Shown: in pieces, positions 1 through 11,941 of the stretch
Position numbering within the stretch: position 1 is the first letter of the stretch
Layout: every line of letters begins with the position of its first letter
Assembly: GCF_019279795.1 (NCBI RefSeq)
Contig: NC_056726.1
Location: forward strand, 1,017,446,011 to 1,017,510,010
Length of the DNA stretch: 64,000 bases
Reading direction: 5' to 3'
Source of the DNA: Protopterus annectens
Taxonomy: Eukaryota; Chordata; Ceratodontiformes; Protopteridae
Made by a program: the position numbers and the translations under genes
Notes under the pieces: model-generated
Told to the model about the DNA's origin: nothing
The model's database searches: none
The model's input: only the letters and a program-made list of their open reading frames with translations

Positions 1-414
1 AAATAAACTTAACAGTTCATTAAAAATACTAGTTTTCTTTTTAGAAATGACATCGCAAAAATATCTCATTAATTTTTGGAAAGACACACAAACCTACCTT
101 AGTCTGTCATCTGGGTTTTAGAAACAGTAACTTGATGCATATATCCATCACCATAGCATCCTTCATTAACACTTTAATACCTATAAATTGAAACTGATAT
201 TTGTGCTCTCTAAAAGGACATGTTTACACAATACATTAATATCATTAGCTTGTTTCCAAATATGCCAATGCAGGTACCTCTTAGTTTTGCCAGCATAGAA
301 TGTACCACACCAGAGCTTGGCAAGATTCACTACAAATTGCATAAAACATGTAAAATCATACCTCCTACAAATGTTTGGGAGTATAAAATAAGAGCCTTTA
401 TTAGCAGCATACTT
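1..414. other. AT-rich sequence, no gene seen
   Basis: I see no recognisable coding sequence or repeat signature here. Short open frames on the minus strand from about 181 to 627 run into the tandem array to the right and have no recognisable domain. Confidence 0.5.
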
Positions 415-1190
415 GTCAGAACATAGAGGAGTATGACTGAGTCTGCCATCATAACATAAGTGTGCAGAACATTGAGGAGTATGATCGAGTCTTGCATCAT
501 AACATAAGTGTGCAGAACATAGAGGAGGATGATTAAGTCTCAGATCATTAGTGTGTGGAACATGGAGTATGACCAAGTCTCTGATCATAACATAACTGTG
601 CAGAACAGGTCTACTTCTAAATTTCAAAGTTTCAATATGTTGACTTTCTTATTGTCAAGACAATAAGATCTACGTTTTGAAACTTCAAAATTTAAATAAA
701 AAAATAATAATAAAATCAAAAACAATTTTCTTTTTCATGTTTTTGCAGGGGAGCAAGTGATCTGTACCCCCACACCCCCTGCTAATTAAATATACCGACT
801 CTGAGACTGCACTACAGTAAGGAAAACAGTAAATATATCATTCCACACTGTACGGTGGACTCCATTTAAATGTTTCAAAGTTTGAAAACTTCAATCTTAT
901 GGTGTTGACCATAAGAAAGTTGACATTTTGAAACTTCAAAATTTAGAAGTAGACCCCTGCAGAACATAGAGGAGTATGATCGAGTGTCTGTAACATATCT
1001 GCAGAACACAGAGGAGTATGAATGAGTCTCTGATTGTAACACAAATGTGCAAAACATACAGGAGTATAATCGAGTCTCTGATCATATCATAAGTGTGCAG
1101 AACATAATGGAGTATGATCTAGTCTCTGATCATGACATAAATGTGCAGAACATAGTGGAGTATGACTGAGCCTCCAAACATAACCAGCTT
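415..1190. repeat. Degenerate 48-bp tandem repeat array, interrupted
   Basis: Units built around GTGCAGAACATAGAGGAGTA followed by a variant of TGATCGAGTCTCTGATCAT recur about every 48 bp. They run from about 415 to 607 and again from about 959 to 1190. The copies differ by point changes and small deletions. Diverged copies of the flanking motif reappear near 1600-1690, so the array was once longer. A MITE at 608-958 splits it. Confidence 0.85.
608..958 (+). mobile_element. MITE family B, copy 1
   Basis: The element is flanked by long terminal inverted repeats. The left end reads GGTCTACTTCTAAATTT and the right end is its near-exact inverse, ending at about 955; the arms match for roughly 90 bp. 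The flanks show GCAGAACA at 600-607 and 959-966, consistent with an 8-bp target duplication. That motif also belongs to the tandem array, so this site alone is not proof. The core, with a C-rich stretch followed by CTGCTAATTAAATATACCGA, is shared with copies at 43076 and 47841. There is no coding capacity. The 8-bp duplication suggests a hAT-like or similar parent, not seen here. Confidence 0.85.
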
Positions 1191-1410
1191 ATTAGGTATT
1201 TGAAGCATGGATATCAAGAAATTCACCTCAAAAGCAAAGTTCAATGGGTGATTCTTCACATTCATTTTGGGAATACCTAGCAATCTGGATTATGACCAGA
1301 TACATGATAGTGCATGCAGCTTTACCTAGTCTTATGTACTAAAAAAGTTGACAAGAAAGTGTAAAACACAGAGAGTCTGGCCAACACTGAAATGGGGTGG
1401 GAAAATGATA

Positions 1411-1450
1411 AACACTTCAAACTTTTTCAAGGAAAAAAGTTTGAAGTGTT
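1411..1450. repeat. Perfect 17-bp hairpin
   Basis: AACACTTCAAACTTTTT at 1411-1427 is followed after 6 bases by its exact reverse complement at 1434-1450. No element ends are recognised around it. Confidence 0.8.
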
Positions 1451-1754
1451 TTAACAGTTTTTTACAGCTCCAGTCTTAACAAAATAAATCTGAAGTTTTT
1501 TAACAGTTTCACACCACTCTTCTGTACTGGTAGGTGACCACTGTTAATGTTATAGTGTGACACTAGAGCTTAATGTCAAAAAGGCACTTAACATAAAGGA
1601 TTATGATCAGACCTTCCATCATAATCTGTTTATGATGTGTTGGAGACATGGATGCCAAGAATGTTGCCTCAAGACTGAAGCTTGAGAGGTTAATCTTGTC
1701 TTTCTTGTCAAGTAAAGCAGTTAATGCTGTAAAACAGCAGCATACCTGTCACCT

Positions 1755-2030
1755 TCTTTGCTTATGAATTCTGGACAAACTCAAAAATGAAAGAGAACAA
1801 AGGATCAAAATCAGAGGCAGTTTTTAAATATTTCTGTAATTTACTTAAAAAGTTAGTAGAACAACAGGTTTTGCATCGGTATGTATTTTCTGAACAATAC
1901 GAGGCATGAAAGTCTTAAGACTGGCAATAATAACTGATAGAGTCATCCTAAGTGATTTCCCAGAAAATCTAAGACGGCGGGCTAAAAATATGACCCAAAG
2001 TCAGGGATGTTCTGTAAACTCAAAAGCAGT
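1755..2030 (-). mobile_element. MITE family A, degenerate copy
   Basis: This stretch matches the inside of the MITE-A family in reverse orientation. Shared features are the segment after TTAGTAGAACAACAGGTTTTGC, the TTTCCCAGAAAATC block, and the run resembling GACCCAAAGTCAGGGATGTTCTG. The terminal CATACCTCTCAAC motif is not well preserved at either end. It is probably an old copy. Confidence 0.55.
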
Positions 2031-2084
2031 TCAGAGATACATAGGGAAGAAATGAAATGACCCTTAGCAAAAGGTGAAATAGCG

Positions 2085-2145
2085 TTTAAAAGCTGTTGCT
2101 CAGGCTTTGTAAAAGTGGAAGAGTGAAGGTGTAACAGCTTTTAAA
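2085..2145. repeat. Perfect 13-bp inverted repeat
   Basis: TTTAAAAGCTGTT at 2085-2097 is matched by its exact reverse complement at 2133-2145, with a 35-base spacer. It may be an inner part of an unrecognised MITE. Confidence 0.7.
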
Positions 2146-2451
2146 GGCTGATTTACCTTCTATCACTGTTCTTGACCAGTCATCAATGCCCCTAGTGTGA
2201 AACCAGATAATAACAGCACTTATGAGTGCATAAAAATGTTTATTAACCACTCTTAAGCACTGGGACTTCTATTAAGGAAACACTTAACAAGTGTTTACTT
2301 TTTCCTGATAAAAGAGCATAATCACAACACTCTATGTGCTACAAAGAATTCTGACATCTAAACGTTTCATATCTCTACTGCTGTATCTAGAAATTTCCTT
2401 TCCAGTTCCTTTTAAAATGATTAAGGGTTTATTTTTCCACTACCCGTTTCT

Positions 2452-2530
2452 TAAAGTAAACCAATGCATTTATTGAATCACGATATTTTATTAGTTGTTT
2501 CAAAAGGAGTGTGTAATTTATCATGCCTAC
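2452..2530 (+). repeat. Dispersed repeat, copy 1
   Basis: About 80 bp here match 12289-12367 in the same orientation. Shared blocks are TGCATTTATTGAAT, the ATTTTATT(A/G)GTTGTTTCAAAA run and TTTATCATGC. Family unknown. Confidence 0.7.
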
Positions 2531-3870
2531 TGTGTTCATAAAATATTATACATTTTTGAATGATCTAGAGGATATTTTGTAACAAAAGTAACAGTATACC
2601 CAATCAACCTAAAACTGCCTCCTTTCATATACTCATACTTGTATTATGACTCCCAACTGACATTTCCTTCAGAATCGTAAATAACAAGCCCCCATTGTAA
2701 CCTTGTTCAAGAAATTTATTGAATGCCTCTGAATATGTTAATTTTTCTTTTTGTATTTCCCAACAGTAGTAGGAGGTATAATTTTAAATATTACATATGT
2801 TCTACTTAGCTTTACAAAAGCAGCTACCTGATCTGCCATTAACAAACATAATATAAACCCAAAACATGATGCAATGCAGTTTTTGCTACTTCTCAGAAGC
2901 TGGCAAAACTACTGTCCCTTATAATTAAATACTCAAAGAATAGTCATCTAGATACAGTTCAATCACAGAGGTATCTGAGGTTCATATTAGGACCCATCAT
3001 TAACATTCTGCTATTTTACAAAAACTGCTGTGCGACTACAAAAGATAAGTGCTAATTTTCAACTATTTTCTGCACTTCTGATGAATTAAAACAATATTTG
3101 CTGCATATCTGTTTAAATTGTGCAATTGTTTTTTATTCAGTCCTTACCTCTGTTCTGATCTTGTGTCCCACCCACATGCCCAGCTGCTGTTGTAGTATTA
3201 AAGCTTGGAGGCTTTTGAGCTGCCTACCTCTACTATACATTTGATATTGGACACTCCCCCCAGAACTATTACATCACCTCATTTATATTCTACTGAGTAC
3301 AGTGAGATCAGTTGCGAAGGCCCACCCCTTTAGCTTCTTAATCTTGAATTATCTTCTGTCTCTTCACTTTCTACTTAAAAAAAAATGTTTGCTGTTTGTG
3401 CTTAGGTGTTCAGTTACATTTAGTTTTCCGCATTTGTTACTGCTTGTTGGTAGCCTTATTTAATTGATGACAGTATTCTACTGAATTACTGCTTTATTTG
3501 ATCTATTTCTTACTGTTGTGATTGTGAGCTAATTTATCACATTTGCATTGTTTAAAAGCAATGTAATGATTAACTGCATTTCATTACTGTTTAACTGTAT
3601 TTTTATACTATGAGTTCTGTTTTTGTTGGTAAGTGGTTAATCCATGTTTTTTTTGCGAGATTTACTGTGTTCTTAACCCTTAAATTGAGTAGCATAGGTT
3701 TGCTGCATCCAGAGCTGCAGCTGCACTGTTTTAAACCCTTTGTGAGGTATTCCAGCTGCACATTTTCCCTTAGTAGCACTTGTGTGATCAGCTAGTAGTA
3801 CTGCTCTTAGACCTTCCACCCTTTACCCTCTTAGCTCTCTCTGGCCTCTCTCCCTCAGTTTCTGACAACT

Positions 3871-6030
3871 ATGAATGGACAATTTCCTACATTTTCTCCT
3901 GCCAGTCTGGTTGATATGGGCATCTTGAGGCAGTGTAGCAACTGCCTAATGTACACGGACTATTACTACCTCCTAGGAACACAATTTGTGAGAGATGCAA
4001 TTACATTAAGAACCTAGAGACAGTGCTCTCTCCCTCACAAGCCAGTATACCTGGCATTGAGAAGTTTGTCAACACAAATACCACACGTCAGACACCACCC
4101 ACACCTACATAACACACACCCACATATGCGGAGGTCCTCAACAAAAACATAACCAAACAAAAGAGACCTCCTAGGCAAAAACACACATGAACTCCACTGC
4201 CCACCACACCACACATAGTCCGCACACCTGTGTCTTACAGTCACTAAGTCCTAAACATAAACCCAGCATATTAGTCATAGGAGACTCTATTGTGAGGCAC
4301 ACAAATGCGCCCCTCACCAGGCTGGATAAGGAGAAAGTCACGGTTAGTTGTTTGCCATGTACTAGAATCTGTTATATCACCCATGCACTCAAGTCTCTCA
4401 ACAACAGGTACTGTTATGACTCAGTCATAGTCCATGTTGGCATGAATGACTTGAGACGTACCTCCCTGGACTGTATGAAACATGATCAAGCTTGCTGAAT
4501 ATATGACCCAGGTAGGTATATTCCTAGCCTTAAGCAGCATTCTACTGTCACCAAGAATGATGCCTCAATACAAACAGAAAATGATTGACTATAACAATTG
4601 GCTTAGTTTCTGGTGTCATTCCAAGGGAATTCAGTAAATGACAGCTTGGGAAGACATGACTGACAAACCAGGATGCTTTGCTAGAGATGGTCTGCATCTG
4701 TCTCGCTTAGGCTTCAGACTCCTGTCAAAGGCTCTTGCCTCCCCCATAGTACCTTTTTTAAGCAATGCCATAAGGTCAAAACTGCGAACATGAAAATTTC
4801 AACAAAATGCAAATTAAAGGTCATGCTGCTAAATGCTAGGAGTCTAAACATGAAACTGCACTCATTGCAAGCATTCTTAACCCTGGAAGACAGTGACATT
4901 TGTGCAGTCACTGAAGTCTGGTTCAAAGTTGCGGAGCACACCCGAGCCATACCAGGTTACTCATCCTAGCATACATTCAAACCCCAAACTGTGGGTAGCA
5001 AAGTAAAAGGAGATGGAGGTGCTATATATATTAAAGACATACACACATCCAGGCTGGTCAGACAGTATGACACAGAGGAAACATTCCAGGTGCAGTTAAA
5101 CATTGACAAGACCCTTATTCAAATCATAGCTAGCTATAGGCCGCCAACTTTGACTCAAATGCCCACTCCACCTATCTGGACCTCTTTCAGTCTATCGAGA
5201 TTCAACCCTTTACCCTGATCCTGGGTGACTTTAACTATCCAACCATAGAATGGAAGAACTACTCATGCCAAAACACAAATGCCCAGAGATTCCTTGATTT
5301 TATCAACGCAAATACCTTGGACCAGCTGGTCAACACCCATACAAGAGGTGAAAATATCTTGGACTTGGTATTAACCAACATGAGTAACCACTGCAACATT
5401 CCTACAGTGCAATCCTCCCTGGTAAAATCTGACTCCAAAGCGGTCACATTCAAAGTCGCCATCTCCCCTGCCTCCCCCCAGCTAGGGTCAAATAAAAAAA
5501 AATATTCAAAGCTGATTATAACCGCCTGAGGAAAGGTATAAACAGCTTCACAGCCCCTTCCCCATCCATAGGAGCTGGCACATATGTCCAAACCTACACC
5601 AAACATTTATATAGCTGCATGGAATCATGAATACCTGACAGGACAAAATCATCTTCCTCAAGGAAGAGTAAACCTGTCTGGTGAACATCTGCAATAAATA
5701 AACTCTATAATAAAAGGAAACAAATGCTGTCCAGGATCAAGAACAAGCAGGTGCCTAATAGGACATAATCTCTCCTTAGCCTGAACAAGCAAATAAGAGC
5801 ACTAGTGAAGTCCTCCAAAGCAAACTTTGAGTCCAAACTGGCCACATCTACTAAAGACAATCATAAGGCCTTCTTCACATATCTCCACAACCTCAAAGGA
5901 AGCATTCAGATCTGCTCAAAACTGGTGGTCAAGGACACCACATACACAAATGCTGTAGATATAGCCAACCTGCTGGCAGACAAGTTCAGCAAAAACTTCA
6001 ACTACTATTGCCCCATAAATCCTTACTGAC
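3871..6030 (+). mobile_element. CR1/L2-type LINE, copy A (3'-truncated)
   Basis: This is a decayed LINE of the same family as copies B and C. ORF1 starts at the ATG at 3871 with a CxxC...CxxC zinc-finger-like segment (SNCLMYTD, then CERC after a frameshift). An SGNH/GDSL esterase core follows at 4190-4500 (motif VIGDSIVRH and an MNDLRRTSLD segment). ORF2 begins near 4815 with an APE-type endonuclease (NARSL, then ITEV-like DICAVTEVWF) and continues to a GDFNYP motif near 5227 and the region before the reverse transcriptase (KDNHKAFFTYLHNLKG, about 5850-5920). Frameshifts and stops break every segment. Similarity stops near 6030, before the polymerase. Missing the 3' end is unusual for LINEs, which normally lose the 5' end, so later deletion or recombination is likely. 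Confidence 0.85.
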
Positions 6031-6079
6031 TTACCCATCGAGAACAACCTTATCCCTTTCTGAAAACCCATTGCAAAAC

Positions 6080-6245
6080 AGTCTACTTAAAGAGAATTTA
6101 TTTGTAAATTTCATAGGCAAGAAAGGCTTCAAGTAAAATAATCTCTGACATATGGAATCGTCTACCTCTGGGCATCAAGAATTTACAAACAGTAAAGTGT
6201 TTCAAAGGTAAACAAAAATAGTACCTGCTGAATTCCACTTTAGAT
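6080..6245 (+). pseudogene. LINE C-terminal remnant
   Basis: One frame reads SKIISDIWNRLPLGIKNLQT followed by VKCFKGKQK and a stop. This resembles the C-terminal WNxLP...FK segment common after the reverse transcriptase in CR1-like LINEs. It could be the residual end of copy A after internal deletion, or a separate insertion. The remaining sequence to about 6870 shows no gene. Confidence 0.5.
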
Positions 6246-6871
6246 AACTGTTTTACAGACAATGACTAAAGCTGTTATATTCTTGTTGAGGAACTGACTC
6301 TAAAGTTCTTATTAATTCTGATGAATATTGCATTGTGCATTAATGTACATATGTAAATATATAATTTCTTTCTTGTGAATAACTTTATTGCCACATCCCT
6401 ATATTCTGGGGCACAACTATATTAACTTGCTTCTTTAACGCCAACAAACTTATGACTTGCAAATACTTCTTTATGAGTGTTATATATTGGTCCTTCTTGG
6501 CACTGTATAATTACATATATCTGTACAGAAAAGTCAGGTTTTACTTCTCTATTATCATTTTAAGTCACAGATTCTTGATTGTTCTAGATTGCCATTGTTG
6601 TCCTCTCAAGGCTCTGAGATGTTACTGAAAAGGGTCAGTTTGAGTATCCCAAACAAAAGTGAAATAAAATAAAGTGTTGGTGTTATGCATTCTACATTTA
6701 TAACACACAGAGATGCCTGTGTACATACATTTGTGAAAATAATAATGATATTAAAAATAAAAACATCTGGAATGCATTGTGCAAACATGCCACTTCTGAG
6801 GGTAGTGGTCTTTATTTAAAACCTTTAGTTATTACTATGTTAAGAAAAGTGTGTTTGTTTTTTCGGGGGGG

Positions 6872-7183
6872 CATACCTCTCAACCTTTTAACACAAAAAA
6901 TCTGCAAAAAGCCTAATAATAACAGGATGACAAATGCCCAAAAGTATGGACAGATTTTTAAATACTGCACTTATAAACTTAGAACATTGCTAGAATTAAC
7001 AGGTTTTGTGTTAGCATGTATTTGCTGAAGGATATGAAGTCTGAAACACAAATGTCTGACATTATTTAGTGACTTCAGTCCTCAATGATTTTTCCAGAAA
7101 ACCACAAGTGTTATGAAGAATCGCTCAAAAATATTAGGCAAAGATATGGACATTCTGTGAAAATCTGGATAGTTGACAGGTAT
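6872..7183 (-). mobile_element. MITE family A, full-length copy
   Basis: It starts with CATACCTCTCAAC and ends with the inverse-like AGTTGACAGGTAT. The inside matches other family members in reverse orientation: the ACAGGTTTTGTGTTAGCATG block, the TTCCAGAAAACCACA block and GGACATTCTGTGAAAATCTG near the end. Length about 312 bp, close to the 309-321 bp of other complete copies. No coding capacity. Confidence 0.8.
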
Positions 7184-7634
7184 CTGGGAGAGGAGGTTAT
7201 ACACATTGAGTTATTTGTTTTTAGAAGCCAAACAGCAGAATATTTTCCTGATAAAATCTTAAAAATCAATGTTTCTAGCAATGGACTATGCTGGAGATGT
7301 CAAAGTTCATTTAATACAGATTGGTTTCATATTTTTTTTACTATATTGACATTAAAAAATATTGGAACGAAATTAATAATTTCCTGCAAGCACTGTATTC
7401 AGATTCATTTATTGTGACTAAATCTTTAGTATTCCTGAATGTAAATGAAAGTCCTCAAATGAACAAAAAAAAAGATTTGTATTTATTGTGAACCATACTG
7501 GCAATAGCTAGAAAATGTATAACTAGAAAATGAACTTTCAATATAGCGTCTATCATGGAGGACTTTCTATGTTCACTAAAGAAAACAGCAGTAATGGAGA
7601 TTAAAACCAAACAACTAAGAACGTATCCTAAGCT
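7184..7634. other. Unassigned AT-rich sequence
   Basis: No domain or repeat signature is recognised between the MITE-A copy and the foldback element. Confidence 0.4.
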
Positions 7635-7790
7635 ATTATAGCAATAACCCACACCTGGGTGTGGGTAATGCTGGATTTACCCACTGTTGGTGTGGTTTTG
7701 TCACAAGGGCGAAGTCCGAGTGGCCAAACAAAGATGACCGTGGGTAAATCCAGCATTACCCACAACCAGAAGTGGGTTATTGCTATTATA
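7635..7790. mobile_element. Foldback element
   Basis: Two arms of about 50 bp face each other around a loop of about 57 bp. The left arm contains GCAATAACCCA and ends GGATTTACCCA; the right arm is its inverse, from TGGGTAAATCC to TGGGTTATTGC. Both ends are flanked by TATTATA, a possible 7-bp target duplication. A related end motif occurs in inverse orientation at 11945-11967, on the other side of LINE copy B. Confidence 0.75.
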
Positions 7791-8281
7791 CAATGACATT
7801 ATTTAAGAAAAAAATACTTACTTTTCTTACATACTTTTCTTACATAATGGCATTGTATAATGCTTCCTTGCTGCCCTTCTGCAGCTGTCTGGTAGTCTGC
7901 GATAGTTCTGATGTACTGCGCATGCGTATGCTTACGCAGTAAATCAGAGCTGTGGCTTTAAAAAAAGCAACGGAGAAAGGAAGATCAACGTTACTTTTTT
8001 TAAAGCTGTCTCGCTATGTTCATAGATTCATAGGTTCATAGGTTCATACTAGGCTATCTGCCCTGGGGCAATTATAAGCCTAGCCCGATTCTGTATGGCT
8101 TACGCCACCCCTTGATTTGAGTATACTGTGCCCTTTTTAAGGTTTAGTTTACTGTGCCTCTGTCTAATAGTGACACGGGAGTAATCCCTGGGACAAACCT
8201 ACGATCCCCCATCCACTTATCGAGATTCTTCTTGAAGAGATTCAGTGAGGTGCTCTGCCTCACATGAACTGGAATTCTATT

Positions 8282-9831
8282 CTAGAGCGAAGGGAGCCTC
8301 TGGGTTATGAACCTGTCCCTCCAGCAAGTTCTATTTATTTCTGTGCTGAGGTTCAAGTCCCTCGGGCGTGTGGCTCTAAGGGATTTAGCTTTACTGAGGT
8401 GGAGCATGTCCATTAATTCTGGATTTGACATAGCTTTGTATGTCAGGCATAGATCGCCCCAAGTAGGCGGTATGCAACTGAGTAGAGCTGGAGTTTTTTT
8501 AACCGAGCAGTATATGGCATCTGTTTGAGATGCTTGATCCTCTTGGTGAGATACTTTTGGGGTCTTTCTAATTGCTGCAGGTGTCGGGTAAGGTACATCC
8601 CAAAAGGGGCATTGTATTCTATGATGGGCCTGATGAGGGATGAATAAAGGCACGATTACCTCTCTTGATCTAGATGTGAAACCCTTCGTGATGAGGTGGG
8701 CTATGTAGAAGGTCTTTCTAACCACTTTGGCAATGTGGTTTTCAAAGGAGAGATTGCTATCAACTTGGGTCCCCAGGTCCCTAATAACTTTCTCTGTACT
8801 TAATGGGTTTCTGCCTATGTGGTAATTTGTGGGCACATTGTTTTTGCCAAAGGGTATGACTATACATTTTTTGGTATTTAGCTTTAAACCATGGCGCTGG
8901 CACCAGTTATCTGTCTCTGTGAGACCTTTTTGAAGGATGTTTGTGTCAGCTGGAGAGTTGATTATGGCGCCCAGTTTGCAGTCATCTGTGAACTTGGTGA
9001 GCCATAGTCCTCCCACGTTTGCCTGTACCTCGGAAAAGTATATACTGAACAAGAGTGGTCCCAGGACAGAACCCTGTGGGACGCCACTTGTGACCAGTTT
9101 CAAGTCTGACATGGCTCCAGCAACTCTCACTCTGTGGGTTCTGTCTTTGAGCCAGTTTGCGACCCATCTTGTGACATAGGGGTTTATATTTAAGATGGAT
9201 AGCTTATCTATGATGCCCGAGTGGGGCATTGTGTCAAATGCCTTTGCAAGGTCCAGATAGGCTGTGTGGACTACCTTCCCTTCATCTATGGCTTTGGTGA
9301 CTGTTTCAAAGAAGTCAACCAGGTTCAAAAGGCAGGATCTGCTCTTGACAAAGCCGAACTGGGTAGGATCTAGTGTCTGTAGGTCCCCAATGTCTTTGTT
9401 TATAAGCTCCATGATTACCTCTCCATAGCCTTGCAGACTAAGCTAGTCAGGCTTATGGGGCGATAGTTTCCAGGGTCTGTAGAGGCTCCACCTTTGTGGA
9501 GTGGGACCACTGTTGCTGTACGCCATTCTGTGGGCACATATCCTGTAGTGAGGCTGAGATTGTATAGCTGTTTTATTTGAGGGATTAGTTCCTCTTGCAG
9601 TTCATTTAGGACGCAACCTAGGACGCCATCTGGTCCCATGGAAGCAGTGTTTTTTGCTTTGGAGAGGGCAGCCTTCATCTGAGCATCTGAGATGTTTGGG
9701 AGGCAGCCCTCTGCTGGGATAGATACTTGCTCTTTTGGGGGGGAGGGGGTGGAGAAGTTTGCACTGAACCTGTCTGCCAGGATATTGGCGATGTCTGTGG
9801 GTTCAGTGTATTTTTTGTCGTTTAGAATCAA
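8282..9831 (-). pseudogene. LINE B reverse transcriptase and C-terminal domain
   Basis: This encodes the polymerase that copies LINE RNA at the target site. The upstream part (9415-9831) carries MGPDGVLGCVLNEL and WRTATVVPLHKGG...NYRPISL. The downstream part (8282-9412, 376 codons) carries QFGFVKSRSC, DLAKAFDT, the SGVPQGSVLGPLLFSIYF motif and the active-site block KFTDDCKLG, where the usual (Y/F)ADD is altered to FTDD. The C-terminal WRDRFITQRLPSL lies near the end. A one-base frameshift separates the two parts at 9412-9415. It is the least decayed LINE polymerase in the window but cannot be translated whole. Confidence 0.9.
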
Positions 9832-10945
9832 CTCAGAACAAGTCTGGGAGTTGCATCCCAGGTTTCTAACATAACTGAAAAAGCCTTATGATTGTCTTTG
9901 GTGTCCTGTGCAATTTTTCTCTCGAAGCTGGCCTTGGAGGATTTTATGAGGGATCGTAATTTTTTGCTAGTACTGATCAGAGACGCCTTCCATATTAGGA
10001 ATTTTGCTCTATCATGTAGTAACTTCCTCCTTCTGTTGTACAGTTTATTTATGGCAGGGGTCCACCAGACTGGACGCCTGCCTTTGGATGATTGGGTCTT
10101 GGTTTTGTTTGGGATAGCATGATCCATGCATTCCTGGAGATGTCTGTAGAATGCATTTATATAGGATTCTGCAGTTTGGGCTGTAGTTTCCACTGGCCCT
10201 GGGGCCTTGAAGGATTCCACTTTGGTTTTGAGAAGTGAGAAGTTCACTTTTGAGAAGTTTTCACCGTGGTTTTCTTGGCTGGGGGTGGGGTCGGGATGTG
10301 GACATCCAGTGAAATTAATTTATGGTCTGATCTTACCAATGAGGGATATACTTCTAGTGTGGAACATAGAGTCCCCATGTTGGTAATGATCAGGTCTAGT
10401 ATGTTGTCCCCTCTTGTGGGAGTGGTGACTAGTTGTTCCATAGCATTTGAGTTTATAATTTCCAGGAATCTTTGGGCTAAGGTGCTGGGGCTTGAGTAGT
10501 GCTTCCAGTCAATGTTTGGGTAGTTGAAGTTGCCCAATATAATGGGAGATCTTCATGTTCTCCAATGTTTTCAGGAAAGCTGAATGGGATTCCTGACTTT
10601 GAGAGGGTGGTCTGTAGGATGCTATAAACTGAAAAGCAGTCTTGCCCACTGTTAGTTGCACATGGATGGTCTCCGATACTTCGTGCAATGCCACTAACCT
10701 GGAGGTGTGGATATCCTTGATAAATATGGAAACTCCCCCTCCTTTTGTGGTTCAGTCCGGGTTTTGGGGCCGAAAAGCATGATATGAGGTATAGCCTGGT
10801 AGTGCTGGGGTGTTCTCTGGAGCCTTGAACCAGGTTTCTGTCACTGCACAGATATCGATATTCTCCATACTGAGGAGAGCTTCGAGTGCGTGCATCTTGG
10901 GGTTAAGACTTCTGGCGTTTAGCAGCATTACCCTTAGTTTCTTGT
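9828..10945 (-). pseudogene. LINE B APE-type endonuclease and linker
   Basis: The endonuclease nicks target DNA for target-primed reverse transcription. Reading on the minus strand, NARSLNPK lies near 10905, an AVTETWF block near 10830, GNFNYPNIDW near 10530 (usual form GDFNYP), and VRSDHKLISLDV near 10310. The linker to the polymerase (PVWWTPAINKLYNRRRKLL and SSKASFERK...KDNHKAF) follows to 9870. At least two frameshifts break it, one near 10509-10537 and one at about 9830. The first metal-ligand aspartate of GDFN is N here. Confidence 0.8.
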
Positions 10946-10957
10946 TCCTTGTGCTGT

Positions 10958-11500
10958 CTATGGGGGTGGGTTTGACTTTTGAGTGTTGCCTAAAAAAGGC
11001 ACTATGGGGGTGGCAAGAGCCTTTGCCAATATCCGAAAGCCCAGTGGTGACAGGTGCAAGCCGTCCCTAGCGAAGCAACGTGGCTTGTCGAGCATGTCAT
11101 CCCAGGCTGACAGACACTGGATCCCCTTTGAATGACACCAAAATTTTAGCCAGTTGTTAAAATCGATCATTTTGTCTTTGTACTGTGGCATCATTCTAGG
11201 TGAGGGTAAGATGCTGCTCAAGGTCAGGGTCATACCAGCCTGGGCTACATGATCAGAGAGCTCCTCTATGTCTCTTTTCATGTAGTCCAGGGAGGTACAT
11301 CTCAGGTCATTCACACCAGCATGTACAATGACTGAGTCATATTTGTATTTGCTTTGGAGTGACCTGAGTGCTTGTGTTATGTGTCGGATCCTAGCACCGA
11401 CAGGCAGCTCACTGTGACCTTCTCTTTATTCAGCCTGGTGAGCGGGACGTCAGTGTGTCTGACAATAGAGTCACCTATAACAAGAGTATCAGGTGTGTTA
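10958..11500 (-). pseudogene. LINE B ORF1 esterase domain
   Basis: CR1- and L2-type ORF1 proteins carry an SGNH/GDSL-like esterase whose role in transposition is unclear. Here the C-terminal part is readable (10958-11314): MNDLRCTSLDYMKRD, then FARDGLHLSPLG with the DxxH pair. The N-terminal catalytic-serine block is visible in another frame near 11470 as a LVIGDSIVRHTD-like segment. The proline/lysine/glutamine-rich linker upstream resembles that of copy C and ends at the truncation point near 11757. Confidence 0.75.
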
Positions 11501-11901
11501 TTCAGCCTTAAGGGCTGTGGCTGCTTGGCACACTGACTTTGTGGGTTATGTGTTTTGTGTGTTTTGTTTTGAGGTAGCGTTTGCTGGGATGTCTGCTTTG
11601 GAGGTCTCTGTTGCTTAGGTAGATTTGTATTTAGAGCCTCCGAGTATGTTTTTGTGTATTTATGTGTTTGGTTCGCTGATGTGGTGGGACTATGTGATAC
11701 TGGAATTGTGTTGTGTGAAGTTACCTTCTCCTCCTGACTGGTTACACCAGTTTTGAGATGTTAAACTCCTTTAACATAGTGAGACAGTATCTAAACAGCA
11801 ACAGAGATCTTGCGTTCTCCGTTGCTGTAAAAAAAGACATACTAATGGAAAAAGTCTGGGCAACCGGACCTTTTTCCATTTGTATAAGTCTGATTTACAA
11901 C

Positions 11902-11927
11902 GTGCATGCTGACCAATCAGCATGCAC
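11902..11927. repeat. Perfect 11-bp hairpin
   Basis: GTGCATGCTGA and its exact inverse are separated by CCAA. It lies in the segment right of LINE B that may belong to the older interrupted element. Confidence 0.8.
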
Positions 11928-11941
11928 ATTTTGGAATATTA

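Larger units (their letters stand above)
1191..3870. other. Non-coding, mostly unassigned
   Basis: Apart from the hairpins, the MITE-A remnant and the dispersed repeat listed separately, I recognise nothing. No open frame has a known domain. 3160-3870 may include 5' untranslated sequence of LINE copy A, but I could not align it convincingly with copy C. Confidence 0.5.
8019..11757 (-). mobile_element. CR1/L2-type LINE, copy B (5'-truncated)
   Basis: On the minus strand the element runs from inside ORF1 (about 11757) through endonuclease and reverse transcriptase to a 3' tail of repeated CCTATGAA octamers at 8019-8045. Octamer-type tails are typical of the CR1 group. The same tail occurs on copies at 28712, 51430 and 63140. 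The 5' end is cut inside the ORF1 linker. Sequence to either side (7791-8018 and 11758-11967) may be the two halves of an older element that this LINE entered, because related inverse motifs lie at 7773-7797 and 11942-11967. Confidence 0.9.

Noticed and set aside
181..627. A 148-codon minus-strand frame with repeated motifs
   Set aside because: The repetition comes from the 48-bp tandem array. No domain, and the array is non-coding elsewhere.
415..1190. A possible CRISPR array
   Set aside because: The repeats are contiguous, with no unique spacers of fixed length, and the setting is a vertebrate genome.
5259..5606. A 115-codon minus-strand frame
   Set aside because: It is the antisense shadow of the LINE A endonuclease region.
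7085..7417. A 110-codon plus-strand frame
   Set aside because: Its first third lies in MITE-A sequence and the rest has no domain.
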